Notes: generated by a model not told the origin, from the sequence alone. 64,000 nt of DNA from Aquamicrobium sp. (GCF_023954335.1 NZ_JAMLIE010000001.1:1922001-1986000); one strand, 5' to 3'; shown: positions 6,427 to 15,560, counted from the first letter of the stretch. Program-made: numbers and translations.

Positions 6427-8571
6427 CTAGCGGCCGTTGACGAGGTCGGCGGCGATGCCCATGCGGCCGGTCAGGCGCATCTTGTAGACCTGATAGTTCT
6501 CCATCACCCGCTGCACGTAGCTGCGCGTCTCGGTGAAGGGGATGCGCTCGATCCAGTCGACGACGTGCTCGACCGGCTTGCCGCGCGGATCGCCGTAGCG
6601 CTCGGCCCATTGCTGGGCGCGGCGCGGGCCGGCATTGTAGCCGGCGAAGGTCAGCACGTAGGAGCCGTTGAAGCGGCCGAGCTGCTCGCTCAGATAATGC
6701 GCGCCGAGCGTGGCGTTGTAGCCGGGGTCGCTGGTGAGCCGCCCTTGCGAATAGGAAAGACCGGCCTTCTTCGCCACTTCCTTTGCCGTGCCGGGCATGA
6801 GCTGGAGAAGGCCGAGCGCGCCCGCGCCCGAGCGGGCCGTGGTATTGAACTCGCTTTCCTGCCGCGCGATGGCGTAGGCGAGCGCCTTGCCCGAGCCGGA
6901 GATGTTGGCGTTGGCGGGGATCGCCCCGGTCGGGTGCGACAGCGCGCCAACGGGCAGGCCGCGCGCCGCCGCCCACTTGCCGACGCGCAGCGCGAGGAAA
7001 TGGTTGCCCTGCCGCTCGGCCGAGACGGCGAGCAGCGCGAGCTCGCCGACGCTCGTCAGCTCCTGCGCCAGCCCGCGATAAAGCCCTTCGGCGCGGCGGC
7101 CGTGGCCGGCCTGCTCCAGCCGGCGGATCGCCTGCACCGCCTGCCGGTTCTCGAAATTGCGCCGGTCGGCGTCAGACGGCGACGGGTAGGCGGCCGAGAT
7201 CGCGCTGCGGCCGAGCTTGGCCGCGGCGAGCTGGCCGTAGAAGGCGGTGCCGTACTGCGCCGCTCGCTCGTAATACTGGCGCGCATTGCCCGGCCCGCAG
7301 GCTTCCGCCGCGCGGCCGAGCCAGTAATAGGCCCGCGACAGCGAGATCGGCCCGTCGGCGATCTCGGCGATGCGGGCGAAGTGGCGCGCGCCGGTCCTGG
7401 CGTCGCCCGCGCCGCGGAACGCATACCAGCCGGCGTGGAACTCGGCGTCGACCGCGAGCGCGGGGCTTTCGGCCGCATGCGCCGCGGCCAACTGATAGGC
7501 GGTCCTGGCGTCGCCGAGGTCGAGCAGCTCGCGCGACAGCACCCGCCGCTCGACCCACCATGCGTCGGGATCGACCAGCGAGGCGGCCTCCTTCGGCGCC
7601 TTCAGCATCACGGCGGCGGCCTCGCGGTGCTTCTCGGCGCGGCGCAGCCGGCGCGATTCGGCGAAGATCCATGTTGCCCCGCGCTGCGCCTTCGGCACCG
7701 CGTCCATCAGGCCCTTGGCGTTCTTCTCGTTGCGGGTGACGGCGGCGAAGGCCTTGACCAGCGCGCCGCCCCCGGCAAGCCCCGCGACGCGCTCCGCCGA
7801 GGAGATGCGGTCGGCATAGAGCATGCGCTCCATGCGGAAGCGGTGGTCGGCGGCGGGGATGACCTTGCCGAACTCGCGGATGATCGCCTGCTCTTCCTTG
7901 GCATCGAGCTTCTCGGTGCGCCAGAAGCGGGCGAGCGCGGCGCGCGCCTGCGCCGTGTTGCCGGTGGCGAGATGCGCCCGCGCCAGCAGGATCGCGCCCT
8001 CTATCGTCTGCGGCTGCGAGGTGCCGAAGGCCGAAAGCACAGTGCGCGGGCCAGGGTTCTCGCGGTACATCGCCTTTTCCGAGCTGGCGCGCAGCCGCGC
8101 CATGCCCGGCCAGCCCGACAGCGCGTAGGCCGCCTCGGCGATCTCGCCGCTGGCGACGGCATCGGCCCCCGAGGTGGCGATCGCCCACATCAGGATGGCG
8201 CGGTCGAGAGAATTGGCGGGCAGGTTGTCGCGCACGACGCGGGCGCGGGCGATATTGCCAGAGGCCAGCGCGTCGAGGCCGTTCTTCAACTGGGTGACGG
8301 CGCCGCCGGTGGCGAGCTGCCCGGCCTTGACCGCCGCCTGGCCGGCTATCGCGCCGGTGGCGATGGTGGCGTCGATGGCGGCGGCGCTGGCGCTCGCATA
8401 GGGGCGCTCGAAGGGCAGCGGCCCGACGGACGGCAGGACGGTGTCGGCGCGCGCGAGGCCCGGTGCCACGAACGACGCCGCCATCAGCAGCGTCAGGCTC
8501 GCGATCGCCGCCCGGGCGAGGGGGGTGGCGGCAGGGGCGGCGAGGGGTCTGGCCAAGGGGCTGGCTTGCAT
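6427..8571 (-). CDS. slt: Soluble lytic murein transglycosylase (Slt70-like)
   Basis: This ~714-aa exported protein has a signal peptide (ASLTLLMAASFVAPGLARA near residues 23-42), a long helical superhelix rich in Ala/Arg, and a C-terminal GH23 SLT domain. The SLT domain has the catalytic Glu in AIARQESEFN, then SGAGALGLLQLMPGTA, and TFAGYNAGP, all diagnostic. It cleaves the MurNAc-GlcNAc bond of peptidoglycan to form 1,6-anhydro products in the periplasm. ATG 8571 is chosen because it places the signal peptide near the N-terminus; an in-frame GTG at 8622 would add 17 residues. It is divergent from dapA, with about 245 bp between starts. Confidence 0.92.
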   Translation of the reverse strand: MQASPLARPLAAPAATPLARAAIASLTLLMAASFVAPGLARADTVLPSVGPLPFERPYASASAAAIDATIATGAIAGQAAVKAGQLATGGAVTQLKNGLDALASGNIARARVVRDNLPANSLDRAILMWAIATSGADAVASGEIAEAAYALSGWPGMARLRASSEKAMYRENPGPRTVLSAFGTSQPQTIEGAILLARAHLATGNTAQARAALARFWRTEKLDAKEEQAIIREFGKVIPAADHRFRMERMLYADRISSAERVAGLAGGGALVKAFAAVTRNEKNAKGLMDAVPKAQRGATWIFAESRRLRRAEKHREAAAVMLKAPKEAASLVDPDAWWVERRVLSRELLDLGDARTAYQLAAAHAAESPALAVDAEFHAGWYAFRGAGDARTGARHFARIAEIADGPISLSRAYYWLGRAAEACGPGNARQYYERAAQYGTAFYGQLAAAKLGRSAISAAYPSPSDADRRNFENRQAVQAIRRLEQAGHGRRAEGLYRGLAQELTSVGELALLAVSAERQGNHFLALRVGKWAAARGLPVGALSHPTGAIPANANISGSGKALAYAIARQESEFNTTARSGAGALGLLQLMPGTAKEVAKKAGLSYSQGRLTSDPGYNATLGAHYLSEQLGRFNGSYVLTFAGYNAGPRRAQQWAERYGDPRGKPVEHVVDWIERIPFTETRSYVQRVMENYQVYKMRLTGRMGIAADLVNGR

Positions 8572-8816
8572 GGAGTGTCGATCCCTGTTCCGGACAAGAT
8601 ACACGATGGACGGGTTTGCCACGACCCTATCCGTGGGCGGTGAACATGGCGTAAACGAAAGGTTAGCGCAGCGGGTCGGATTTTACCGAGCCACGATTTC
8701 CGCTTCTCTTGCCCGGCGGAAGCGGCAAGACTATGGTGCGCCGCCTTCGTCTGGGCTAGAAGCCGGCGAAGGGCAACGCCATCATGCCGGCCAGGCATCA
8801 TCCGGGAGCAAGCATC

Positions 8817-9698
8817 ATGTTCAGAGGGTCAATGACCGCGCTCGTCACGCCGTTCACGCGCGATGGTGCCCTCGACAAAGACGCTTTCCGCGCGCTGGTC
8901 GACTGGCAGATCGCGGAGGGCACCACCGGCCTCGTTCCGGTCGGCACCACCGGCGAGTCGCCGACGCTGTCGCATGGCGAGCATCGCGAGGTGGTCGAGC
9001 TCGCCGTCAAGACCGCGGCCGGTCGCGTGCCGGTGATCGCCGGGGCCGGCTCCAACAACACCGCCGAGGCGATCTCGCTCGCCCAGCATGCCGAGAAGGT
9101 CGGGGCGGACGCGGTGCTCGTCGTCACGCCCTATTACAATAAGCCGACGCAGAAGGGCCTCTACCTCCATTTCGCCGAGGTGGCGAAGGCGATCGCGCTG
9201 CCGATCATCATCTACAACATCCCGCCGCGCTCGGTGATCGACATGACGCCGGAGACGATGGGCAGGCTCGCGAACGACTTCGCGAACATCGTTGGCGTCA
9301 AGGACGCCACCGGCAAGATCGAGCGCGTCTCCGAGCAGCGGCTGACCTGCGGCAAGGACTTCATCCAGCTTTCGGGCGAGGATGCGAGCGCGCTCGGCTT
9401 CAACGCCCATGGCGGCGTCGGCTGCATCTCGGTCACGGCCAATGTCGCGCCGCGCCTGTGCGCCGAGTTCCAGGCGGCGACGCTCGCCAACGACAAGGAG
9501 CGCGCGCTGGAGCTTCAGGACCGGCTGATGCCGCTGCACAAGGCGATCTTCATCGAGCCGGGCGTTGCCGGCGCGAAGTACGCGCTGTCGCGCCTCGGCC
9601 GGGTCGAGAACGCCGTGCGCTCGCCGCTCGTCACCGTCGAGCCGGAGACGGCGGCGAAGATCGACGCGGCGATGCAGCATGTCGGACTGGTGAACTGA
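8817..9698 (+). CDS. dapA: 4-hydroxy-tetrahydrodipicolinate synthase
   Basis: DapA condenses pyruvate with aspartate semialdehyde, the first committed step to lysine and diaminopimelate. The 293-aa length is typical. It begins MFRGSMTALVTPF. It has VGTTGESPTLS near residue 45, the Tyr of the catalytic triad in IIIYNIPPRS (about 133) and the Schiff-base Lys in GVKDATGK (about 161). ATG 8817 is preceded by GGGAG and gives the standard N-terminus. smpB follows 26 bp later, the usual rhizobial order. Confidence 0.98.
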   Translation: MFRGSMTALVTPFTRDGALDKDAFRALVDWQIAEGTTGLVPVGTTGESPTLSHGEHREVVELAVKTAAGRVPVIAGAGSNNTAEAISLAQHAEKVGADAVLVVTPYYNKPTQKGLYLHFAEVAKAIALPIIIYNIPPRSVIDMTPETMGRLANDFANIVGVKDATGKIERVSEQRLTCGKDFIQLSGEDASALGFNAHGGVGCISVTANVAPRLCAEFQAATLANDKERALELQDRLMPLHKAIFIEPGVAGAKYALSRLGRVENAVRSPLVTVEPETAAKIDAAMQHVGLVN

Positions 9699-9724
9699 CG
9701 CGCGCGTCGCGCGTTGCGGAAATC

Positions 9725-10204
9725 ATGGCCAAGGACAAGAAACCCGACACCAACGGCAAGACCGTCGCGGAAAACCGTAAGGCCCGCTACTCCTACGAGG
9801 TGATGGACACCTACGAGGCGGGCCTTGCGCTGACCGGAACCGAGGTCAAGTCGCTGCGCGAGGGCCACGCCAACATCCAGGAAAGCTATGCCTCGGCCGA
9901 GGGCGGCGAGATCTGGCTCATCAACTCCTATCTGCCGGAATATCTCCAGGGCAACCGCTTCAACCACGAGCCGCGCCGCCGGCGCAAGCTGCTCCTGAAG
10001 AAGAAGGAGATGGCGAAGCTCGCGCAGGCGGTGGAGCGCGAGGGCATGACCATGGTGCCCCTGAAAATCTACTTCAACGAGCGCGGCCGCGCCAAGCTCC
10101 TGCTCGCCATCGCCCGCGGCAAGAAGCTGCACGACAAGCGCGAGACCGAAAAGCAGCGCGACTGGGCGAGGGAAAAGGGCCGGCTTTTGAAGGAGCGTGG
10201 CTGA
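9725..10204 (+). CDS. smpB: SsrA-binding protein SmpB
   Basis: SmpB is the tmRNA partner in trans-translation, rescuing ribosomes stalled on non-stop mRNAs. At 159 aa it is full length. It has NRKARYSYEVMDTYEAGLAL, TGTEVKSLREG, the beta-barrel core NRFNHEPRRRRKLLL, and the basic C-terminal tail (KKLHDKRETEKQRDW) that enters the decoding centre. It follows dapA at 26 bp and is probably co-transcribed. Its stop codon lies at the start of the heptamer hairpin repeat (10203). The tmRNA gene itself is not in this window. Confidence 0.98.
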   Translation: MAKDKKPDTNGKTVAENRKARYSYEVMDTYEAGLALTGTEVKSLREGHANIQESYASAEGGEIWLINSYLPEYLQGNRFNHEPRRRRKLLLKKKEMAKLAQAVEREGMTMVPLKIYFNERGRAKLLLAIARGKKLHDKRETEKQRDWAREKGRLLKERG

Positions 10205-10285
10205 GAGAAGCGAATAGGGGGTAGCGAATAGCGAATAGGGTTGGCTGCATAAACGCCCCATTCCCCTATTCGCTACTCGCTCTCT
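10203..10285. repeat. Heptamer hairpin array, copy 1 (GCGAATA type)
   Basis: Direct copies of GCGAATAG-like units run from 10203 to 10240, and their reverse complement (CCCTATTCGCTACTCGCTCTC) runs from 10262 to 10285, giving a long hairpin. The left end begins inside the smpB stop codon. The right arm contains the last codons and the TAG stop of the convergent glycosylase gene. Related arrays are at 28590 and 62709. Confidence 0.75.
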
Positions 10286-10947
10286 AAAAACTCCCTCACC
10301 TCCCTGAACACCCCGACGAACATCTCCTCCGTCAGCCGCCCGGTATTCGTGTTGTAGCGCGAGCAGTGGTAGCTGGAGAACAGGGCGATGCCGCCGGCGT
10401 CGCGCCGCGCGCCATGGGCGAAGGGGAACTGCGCGACCCTGAGCCCCAGCGCGCGCACGGTCGACTGGTGGGCGATGGTGCCGAGCGTGACGATGGCGCG
10501 CAGGTTCGGATAGCGGGCGATGGTGGCGGTGAGGAAGCGGCGGCAGGTGGCGATCTCCGCGCCCACCGGCTTGTTCTCCGGCGGCACGCAGCGCACCGCA
10601 TTGGTCAGCGCCGCGCCGGTCAGCTCGACGCCGTCGTCCGGCCGCGCCCGGAACGTGCCGCGCGAGAAGCCGAAGCGGTGGAGCGTCGAATAGAGGAGGT
10701 CCCCCGCATAGTCGCCTGTGAAGGGGCGGCCGGTGCGGTTCGCGCCGCGCAGCCCGGGCGCGAGGCCGACGATCAGCAACTCGACCGTCTTGTCGCCGGC
10801 CGCGGCCGAGAAGGTCGGCACCGGCGCGTTGAACCAGGTCGGCTCGCGCAGCCGCCACTCGGCGATGAAATCGTGTAGGCGCGGGCAGAGCGGGCAGCCG
10901 CGGTGCGGCTCCGCCCCGGCGGAAGAGAGCGCGAGCGCGGCGCTCAC
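10273..10947 (-). CDS. Uracil-DNA glycosylase, family 5 (UDGb-like)
   Basis: This 224-aa enzyme removes uracil (and possibly hypoxanthine) from DNA. Visible family-5 signatures are the GLAPGLRGANRTGRPFTGD motif around residue 65 and the C-terminal SYHCSRYNTNTGRLT motif. Cys residues in GCPLCPRL, AVRCVPPENKP and IATCRRF fit the 4Fe-4S cluster of this family. The start is a GTG at 10947 that overlaps the stop of the NYN gene by 4 bp (GTGA), indicating translational coupling. The last residues (LESE) and stop are encoded within the heptamer repeat, so the C-terminus was probably altered when the repeat arose. Confidence 0.88.
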   Translation of the reverse strand: MSAALALSSAGAEPHRGCPLCPRLHDFIAEWRLREPTWFNAPVPTFSAAAGDKTVELLIVGLAPGLRGANRTGRPFTGDYAGDLLYSTLHRFGFSRGTFRARPDDGVELTGAALTNAVRCVPPENKPVGAEIATCRRFLTATIARYPNLRAIVTLGTIAHQSTVRALGLRVAQFPFAHGARRDAGGIALFSSYHCSRYNTNTGRLTEEMFVGVFREVREFLESE

Positions 10948-11534
10948 AGGTCGTCTTCGTCGTAGTCGGCTTCGGGCTCCGGCTCGGCGCGGCGGGCGGG
11001 GCGCTCGCCCGGCTCGCGGCCGACCTCGCCCTTCAGCGAGGCGAGGTCGATGAAATGGTCGGCCTGCCGGCGCAGGTCGTCGGAGATCATCGGCGGCTGC
11101 GAGGCCATGGTGGAGACGACCGAGACCTTGCGGCCCTTGCGCTGGAGCGCCTCGACCAGCGTGCGGAAATCGCCGTCGCCGGAGAAGATGACGTAATGGT
11201 CGACCGTGTCGGCCAGTTGCAGCGCATCGACCGTCAGCTCGATGTCCATATTGCCCTTGACCTTGCGCCGGCCGGCCGAGTCGGTGAACTCCTTGGCCGG
11301 CTTCGTCACCACCTTGTAGCCGTTGTAGTCGAGCCAGTCGATCAGCGGCCGGATCGAGGAGTATTCCTGATCCTCGACCAGCGCGGTGTAGTAATAGGCC
11401 CTGAGCAGATAGCCGCGCTTCTGGAAGCTCGCGAGCAGCTTGCGGTAATCGATGTCGAAGCCGAGCGCCCGCGACGTGGCGTAGAGATTGGCTCCGTCGA
11501 TGAAGAGAGCGATCTTCTCGCGTGGATCGAACAT
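10944..11534 (-). CDS. NYN-domain (LabA/DUF88-like) protein
   Basis: This 196-aa protein has the PIN-like NYN ribonuclease fold: KIALFIDGANLY at residues 7-18, a KGNMDIELTVDAL segment, and the Asp-rich VIFSGDGDFRTLVEAL motif. Asp residues in FIDGAN, DIELTVD and SGDGDF form the expected metal site. The C-terminus (EPEPEADYDEDDL) is very acidic. ATG 11534 follows AGGAA and gives the usual MFDPREK start. It lies upstream of and overlaps the uracil glycosylase, so the two form an operon. The target RNA or DNA is unknown. Confidence 0.9.
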   Translation of the reverse strand: MFDPREKIALFIDGANLYATSRALGFDIDYRKLLASFQKRGYLLRAYYYTALVEDQEYSSIRPLIDWLDYNGYKVVTKPAKEFTDSAGRRKVKGNMDIELTVDALQLADTVDHYVIFSGDGDFRTLVEALQRKGRKVSVVSTMASQPPMISDDLRRQADHFIDLASLKGEVGREPGERPARRAEPEPEADYDEDDL

Positions 11535-11746
11535 GATGAAAATTCCTATTGCCAATCCTGTTGAGATAGCTGTCCCTTCGCCCCATTTCCAGAGGTCGCG
11601 CGGCCGATGCACATCTGCATTTCGCGTTCGCGGAAAAAGACGCGATCACGATATTGCGAACGACATCCGGCATTTCGCCTGTTGACCTTCCCGCAACTGG
11701 AAGGTGCAGCGTCGAAGCGTCAATTCCATCGTTTCAGGAGGTTCCC

Positions 11747-12112
11747 ATGCCCGCTCGTATTCTTCGCTTTTCCGCCATCGCGCTCGCCGCGTGCCTTGCC
11801 GCCGCCCCGGCCGCGCTGGCGCAGGACGGGCACGGCGCGCATTCCCACGGCGCCGGAGCGTCGCAGGCCTATATGGACGCGATGACATCGATGAACGAGG
11901 AGATGGAGAAGATGGAGATGACCGGCGAGGCCGGCATCGACTTCGCCCTGATGATGATCCCCCATCACCAGAGCGCCATCGACATGGCCAGGGCCTATCT
12001 CGACAGCGGCGAAAACGATCCCGAGCTGACCAAGCTGTCGCAGGACATCGTCGCCGCTCAGGAAAGCGAGATCGCCTTCCTGCGCGCATGGCTGGCGAAG
12101 AACGGGCATTGA
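11747..12112 (+). CDS. DUF305-family exported protein
   Basis: This 121-aa protein has a signal peptide (residues 1-24, cleavage near ALAQ), a His-rich linker (DGHGAHSHGAG) and the DUF305 core: MDAMTSMNEEMEKM, then FALMMIPHHQSAIDMARAYL. DUF305 is a ferritin-like four-helix family, often linked to copper or stress genes. The HH pair and Met-rich helix would suit metal binding (inference). ATG 11747 follows a perfect AGGAGG site. The last eight codons form the left arm of a 19-bp inverted repeat (12089). rpoZ begins 111 bp downstream. Confidence 0.85.
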   Translation: MPARILRFSAIALAACLAAAPAALAQDGHGAHSHGAGASQAYMDAMTSMNEEMEKMEMTGEAGIDFALMMIPHHQSAIDMARAYLDSGENDPELTKLSQDIVAAQESEIAFLRAWLAKNGH

Positions 12113-12131
12113 GCCCGTTCTTCGCCAGCCA
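12089..12131. terminator. 19-bp perfect hairpin spanning the DUF305 stop codon
   Basis: 12089-12107 (TGGCTGGCGAAGAACGGGC) is the exact reverse complement of 12113-12131. The 5-nt loop ATTGA contains part of the stop codon. There is no T-tract, so it is either a Rho-independent-like stop without a U-tail, an mRNA 3'-end protector, or a barrier before the rpoZ promoter region. Confidence 0.6.
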
Positions 12132-12222
12132 CTGGCCGCGGATCGTGACGCTTGTATTTGTGGCCCGTTCGCGATAAGGAGCGCACAATCTCCGACAATT
12201 CCACGAATGAAAGGGGCGCCGT

Positions 12223-12621
12223 ATGGCCCGCGTTACCGTTGAGGATTGCATCGACAAGGTCGAGAACCGCTTCGAGCTGGTGCTCCTTGCCGGCCATCGC
12301 GCGCGGCTCATCAGCCAGGGCGCGCCGATCACCATCGACCGCGACAACGACAAGAACCCGGTCGTCGCGCTGCGCGAGATCGCCGACGAGACGCTGTCGC
12401 CCGACGATCTCAAGGAAGACCTGATCCATTCGCTGCAGAAGCATGTCGAGGTCGACGAGCCCGAGGCCGACCTGCCGGAGATCGCCGACGCCAGCGCCGG
12501 CGTTGCAGCAGTCGAGGCCGAGGCGGAGGACGACACCGTCGCCTTCGACCGCATGTCCGAGGAAGACCTGCTCGCCGGCATCGAGGGACTGGTCCCGCCG
12601 GAGAAGAGCGACGACTTCTGA
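12223..12621 (+). CDS. rpoZ: RNA polymerase omega subunit
   Basis: RpoZ binds and stabilises the beta' subunit and is part of a ppGpp site. The protein starts MARVTVEDCIDKVENRFELVLL, with RARLISQG and the conserved helix DKNPVVALREIADETL. At 132 aa it includes an alphaproteobacterial acidic C-terminal extension. It precedes the ppGpp synthetase gene rsh, the standard order, separated by a strong hairpin at 12674. Confidence 0.97.
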   Translation: MARVTVEDCIDKVENRFELVLLAGHRARLISQGAPITIDRDNDKNPVVALREIADETLSPDDLKEDLIHSLQKHVEVDEPEADLPEIADASAGVAAVEAEAEDDTVAFDRMSEEDLLAGIEGLVPPEKSDDF

Positions 12622-12673
12622 CGCTGGCACAGCGACTGCCACTTTATCGGCGGGAAAATCGCGTCTATTGAGA

Positions 12674-12705
12674 ACATGCGCCCGGCGGTCGCGCCGGGCG
12701 CATGT
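12674..12705 (+). terminator. Terminator-like hairpin after rpoZ
   Basis: A 14-bp perfect stem, ACATGCGCCCGGCG (12674-12687) with CGCCGGGCGCATGT (12692-12705), has a 4-nt loop and is followed by CTTGTCTTG. It lies 52 bp after the rpoZ stop and 27 bp before rsh, so it could partly terminate or attenuate rpoZ transcripts. Confidence 0.6.
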
Positions 12706-12732
12706 CTTGTCTTGAGCGGGGGAAAAGCGTCC

Positions 12733-14961
12733 ATGATGCGGCAATACGAGCTTGTCGAGCGCGTCCAGCGCTACAAGCCCGATGTCAACGAGGCGCTGCT
12801 CAACAAGGCTTATGTCTATGCCATGCAGAAGCATGGCCACCAGAAGCGGGCATCGGGCGATCCCTACTTCTCGCACCCGCTCGAGGTCGCCGCGATCCTC
12901 ACCGAGATGCGCATGGACGAGGCGACCATCGCGGTCGCGCTGCTCCACGACACCATCGAGGACACGTCCGCGACACGTGCCGAGATCGACGCGCTGTTCG
13001 GCGCCGACATGGGCAAGCTGGTCGAGGGGCTGACAAAGCTCAAGAAGCTCGATCTCGTCTCCAAGAAGGCCGAGCAGGCCGAGAACCTGCGCAAGCTGCT
13101 GCTTGCCATCTCCGACGACGTGCGCGTCCTCCTCGTCAAGCTCGCCGACCGGCTGCACAACATGCGCACGCTGGAGCATATGCGCCCCGACAAGCGCCTG
13201 CGCATCGCCGAGGAGACGATGGAGATCTATGCCCCGCTCGCCGGGCGCATGGGCATGCAGGACATGCGCGAGGAGCTGGAGGAGCTGTCCTTCAAATACA
13301 TCAACCCGGAGGCCTACAAGGCCGTCACCGAGCGGCTGGCCGATTTCGCGGCGCGAAACAGGGGCGTGGTCGAGGAGGTCGAGCACGCGCTGTCCGACCT
13401 CTTCGTCGAGCACGCGCTCTATGCCGAGGTGAAGAGCCGGCTGAAGAAGCCGTGGTCGGTGTTCCGCAAGATGGAGACGCGGGCAATCTCCTTCGAGCAG
13501 CTCTCCGACCTTATCGGCTTTCGCGTCATCGTCGCCAATATCGAGGATTGCTACCGCGCGCTCGGCGCGATCCATACCCGCTGGTCGATGGTGCCGGGCC
13601 GCTTCAAGGACTACATCTCGACGCCGAAGCAGAACGACTACCGCTCGATCCACACCACGGTCGTCGGCCCCTCGCGCCAGCGCGTCGAGTTGCAGATCCG
13701 CACCCAGGCGATGGACACCGTCGCCGAATACGGCGTCGCCGCGCATTCGATCTACAAGGACCGCGGCGACAAGGCCGGCGCCAGCCACGCCGTCTCCAAG
13801 GACACGAAGGCCTATGCGTGGCTGCGCCAGACCATCGAGGCGCTGTCCGAGGGCGACAACCCGGAAGACTTCCTCGAGAACACCAAGCTCGAGCTGTTCC
13901 AGGACCAGGTCTTCGCCTTCACCCCGAAGGGCCGGCTGATCGCGCTGCCGCGCGGCGCGACTCCCATCGACTTCGCCTATGCCGTCCACACCGATGTCGG
14001 CGACACCTGCGTCGGCGCCAAGGTCAACGGCCGCGTCATGCCGCTGATGACCGAGCTGAAGAACGGCGACGAGGTCGAGATCATCCGCTCGAAGGCGCAG
14101 GTGCCGCCGGCGGCGTGGGAGTCGATCGTCGTCACCGGCAAGGCGCGCTCGGCCATCCGCCGCGCCACGCGCATGGCCATGCGCAAGCAGTATTCCGGCC
14201 TCGGCGCGCGCATCCTCGAACGCGCCTTTTCCCGCGCCGGCAAGACGTTCTCGCGCGAGGCGATCAAGCCGGTGCTGCATCGCCTCGCCCGCAAGGACGT
14301 CGAGGACGTGCTGGCCGATGTTGGAAGGGGCGAGTTGTCCTCGCCGGACGTCCTGAAGGCCGTCTTCCCGGACCACAAGGAGGACCGCGTCGCGACCTCG
14401 CCCAAGGTGCGCGAGGAAGGCTGGTTCAACCTGCGCAACGCCGCCGGCATGCTGTTCCAGATTCCCGGCCTGCGCGGCAGCCGGAAGGCCGGAGCCGAGG
14501 GGCAGGGCGGCGGCTCCGTCCCGATCCGCGGCGCGCATGGCGACCTGCCCGTCTTCTTCGCCCCGGAAGGCGCGGTGCCGGGCGACCGCATCGTCGGCAT
14601 CGTCGAGATCGGCAAGGGCATCACCATCTATCCGATCCAGTCGCCGTCGCTCACCGCCTTCGACGACCAGCCCGAGCGCTGGGTCGACGTGCGCTGGGAC
14701 ATCGACGAGGAGCACAGGGAGCGCTTCCCGGCCCGCATCTCCGTCACCGCGATCAACGAGCCGGGCTCGCTCGCCTCCATCGCCCAGACCATCGCCGCCA
14801 ACGACGCCAACATCCACACGCTGACCATGGCGCGCACCGCGCCCGATTTCACCGAGATGATCTTCGATCTCGAGGTCTGGAACCTGAAGCATCTGAACCG
14901 GCTGCTTTCGCAGCTCAAGGACAATTCCAGCGTCAGCGCCGCGCGGCGCGTCAACGGCTGA
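12733..14961 (+). CDS. rsh: Bifunctional (p)ppGpp synthetase/hydrolase (Rel/SpoT homologue)
   Basis: This ~742-aa stringent-response enzyme has the HD hydrolase domain (about 30-170, with LLHDTIEDT intact), the synthetase domain with RFKDYISTPKQNDYRSIHTT (about 297-315), a TGS domain (VFAFTPKGRLIALP) and a C-terminal ACT domain (ISVTAINEPGSLA to VWNLKHLNRL). The R-F-K-D form of the synthetase loop and the intact HD pair point to a bifunctional enzyme, as is usual for the single Rsh of Rhizobiales. Two adjacent ATGs (12733, 12736) could start it. It is followed by pyrE after 20 bp. Confidence 0.97.
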   Translation: MMRQYELVERVQRYKPDVNEALLNKAYVYAMQKHGHQKRASGDPYFSHPLEVAAILTEMRMDEATIAVALLHDTIEDTSATRAEIDALFGADMGKLVEGLTKLKKLDLVSKKAEQAENLRKLLLAISDDVRVLLVKLADRLHNMRTLEHMRPDKRLRIAEETMEIYAPLAGRMGMQDMREELEELSFKYINPEAYKAVTERLADFAARNRGVVEEVEHALSDLFVEHALYAEVKSRLKKPWSVFRKMETRAISFEQLSDLIGFRVIVANIEDCYRALGAIHTRWSMVPGRFKDYISTPKQNDYRSIHTTVVGPSRQRVELQIRTQAMDTVAEYGVAAHSIYKDRGDKAGASHAVSKDTKAYAWLRQTIEALSEGDNPEDFLENTKLELFQDQVFAFTPKGRLIALPRGATPIDFAYAVHTDVGDTCVGAKVNGRVMPLMTELKNGDEVEIIRSKAQVPPAAWESIVVTGKARSAIRRATRMAMRKQYSGLGARILERAFSRAGKTFSREAIKPVLHRLARKDVEDVLADVGRGELSSPDVLKAVFPDHKEDRVATSPKVREEGWFNLRNAAGMLFQIPGLRGSRKAGAEGQGGGSVPIRGAHGDLPVFFAPEGAVPGDRIVGIVEIGKGITIYPIQSPSLTAFDDQPERWVDVRWDIDEEHRERFPARISVTAINEPGSLASIAQTIAANDANIHTLTMARTAPDFTEMIFDLEVWNLKHLNRLLSQLKDNSSVSAARRVNG

Positions 14962-14981
14962 ATCCAGTACGGGGAAACGAC

Positions 14982-15560
14982 ATGAACACGGACGAGGTGC
15001 TGGCGGTCTTCCGCGAGGCGGGCGCGATTCTCGAAGGCCATTTCATCCTGACCTCCGGGCTGCGCAGCCCGGTCTTCCTCCAGAAGGCGCGCGTCTTCAT
15101 GCATGCCGACAAGACGGAGCGGCTGTGCCGGGCGCTCGCCGCCCGGGTGCGCGAAAAAGTGCCGGGCCGCATCGACTATGTCGTCGGCCCCGCCGTCGGC
15201 GGGCTGATCCCGGCCTACGAGACCTCGCGGCATCTGGGCGTGCCCGCCATCTGGGTCGAGCGCGAGGCGGGCGAGTTCCGTCTGCGCCGCTTCGAGATCG
15301 AGCCGGGCGCGCGCGTCGTCATCGTCGAGGACATCGTCACCACCGGCCTTTCGATCCGCGAGACGGTGGAATGTATGCGAAAGCTCGGCGCCGAGGTCGC
15401 GGCCGCCTGCTGCATCATCGACCGCTCCGCCGGCAAAGCCGATGTCGGCGTGCCGCTGGTGGCGCTGGCCGAATATGCGGTGCCGGCATACCCCGCCGAC
15501 GCCCTGCCGCCGGAGCTTGCCGCAATTCCAGCCATAAAGCCCGGTAGCCGCAATCTATGA
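14982..15560 (+). CDS. pyrE: Orotate phosphoribosyltransferase
   Basis: PyrE transfers ribose-5-phosphate from PRPP to orotate, giving OMP in de novo pyrimidine synthesis. The 192-aa protein has GHFILTSGLRSPVFLQK near the N-terminus and the PRPP-binding loop VVIVEDIVTTGLSI (about residues 110-123). The conserved Lys/Arg loop region near residues 83-93 (VEREAGEFRLRR) differs slightly from the Escherichia coli form, as in other alphaproteobacteria. The start follows GGGGAAACGAC. The stop overlaps the acpS start by 4 bp (ATGA). Confidence 0.96.
   Translation: MNTDEVLAVFREAGAILEGHFILTSGLRSPVFLQKARVFMHADKTERLCRALAARVREKVPGRIDYVVGPAVGGLIPAYETSRHLGVPAIWVEREAGEFRLRRFEIEPGARVVIVEDIVTTGLSIRETVECMRKLGAEVAAACCIIDRSAGKADVGVPLVALAEYAVPAYPADALPPELAAIPAIKPGSRNL

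Noticed and set aside
10203..10285. CRISPR array
   Set aside because: The units are 7 bp, contiguous and arranged as inverted arms, with no spacers or cas genes.
12058..14892. A 944-codon minus-strand open frame opposite rpoZ and rsh
   Set aside because: The opposite strand encodes complete RpoZ and Rsh with all motifs. The frame is an antisense artefact of codon use.
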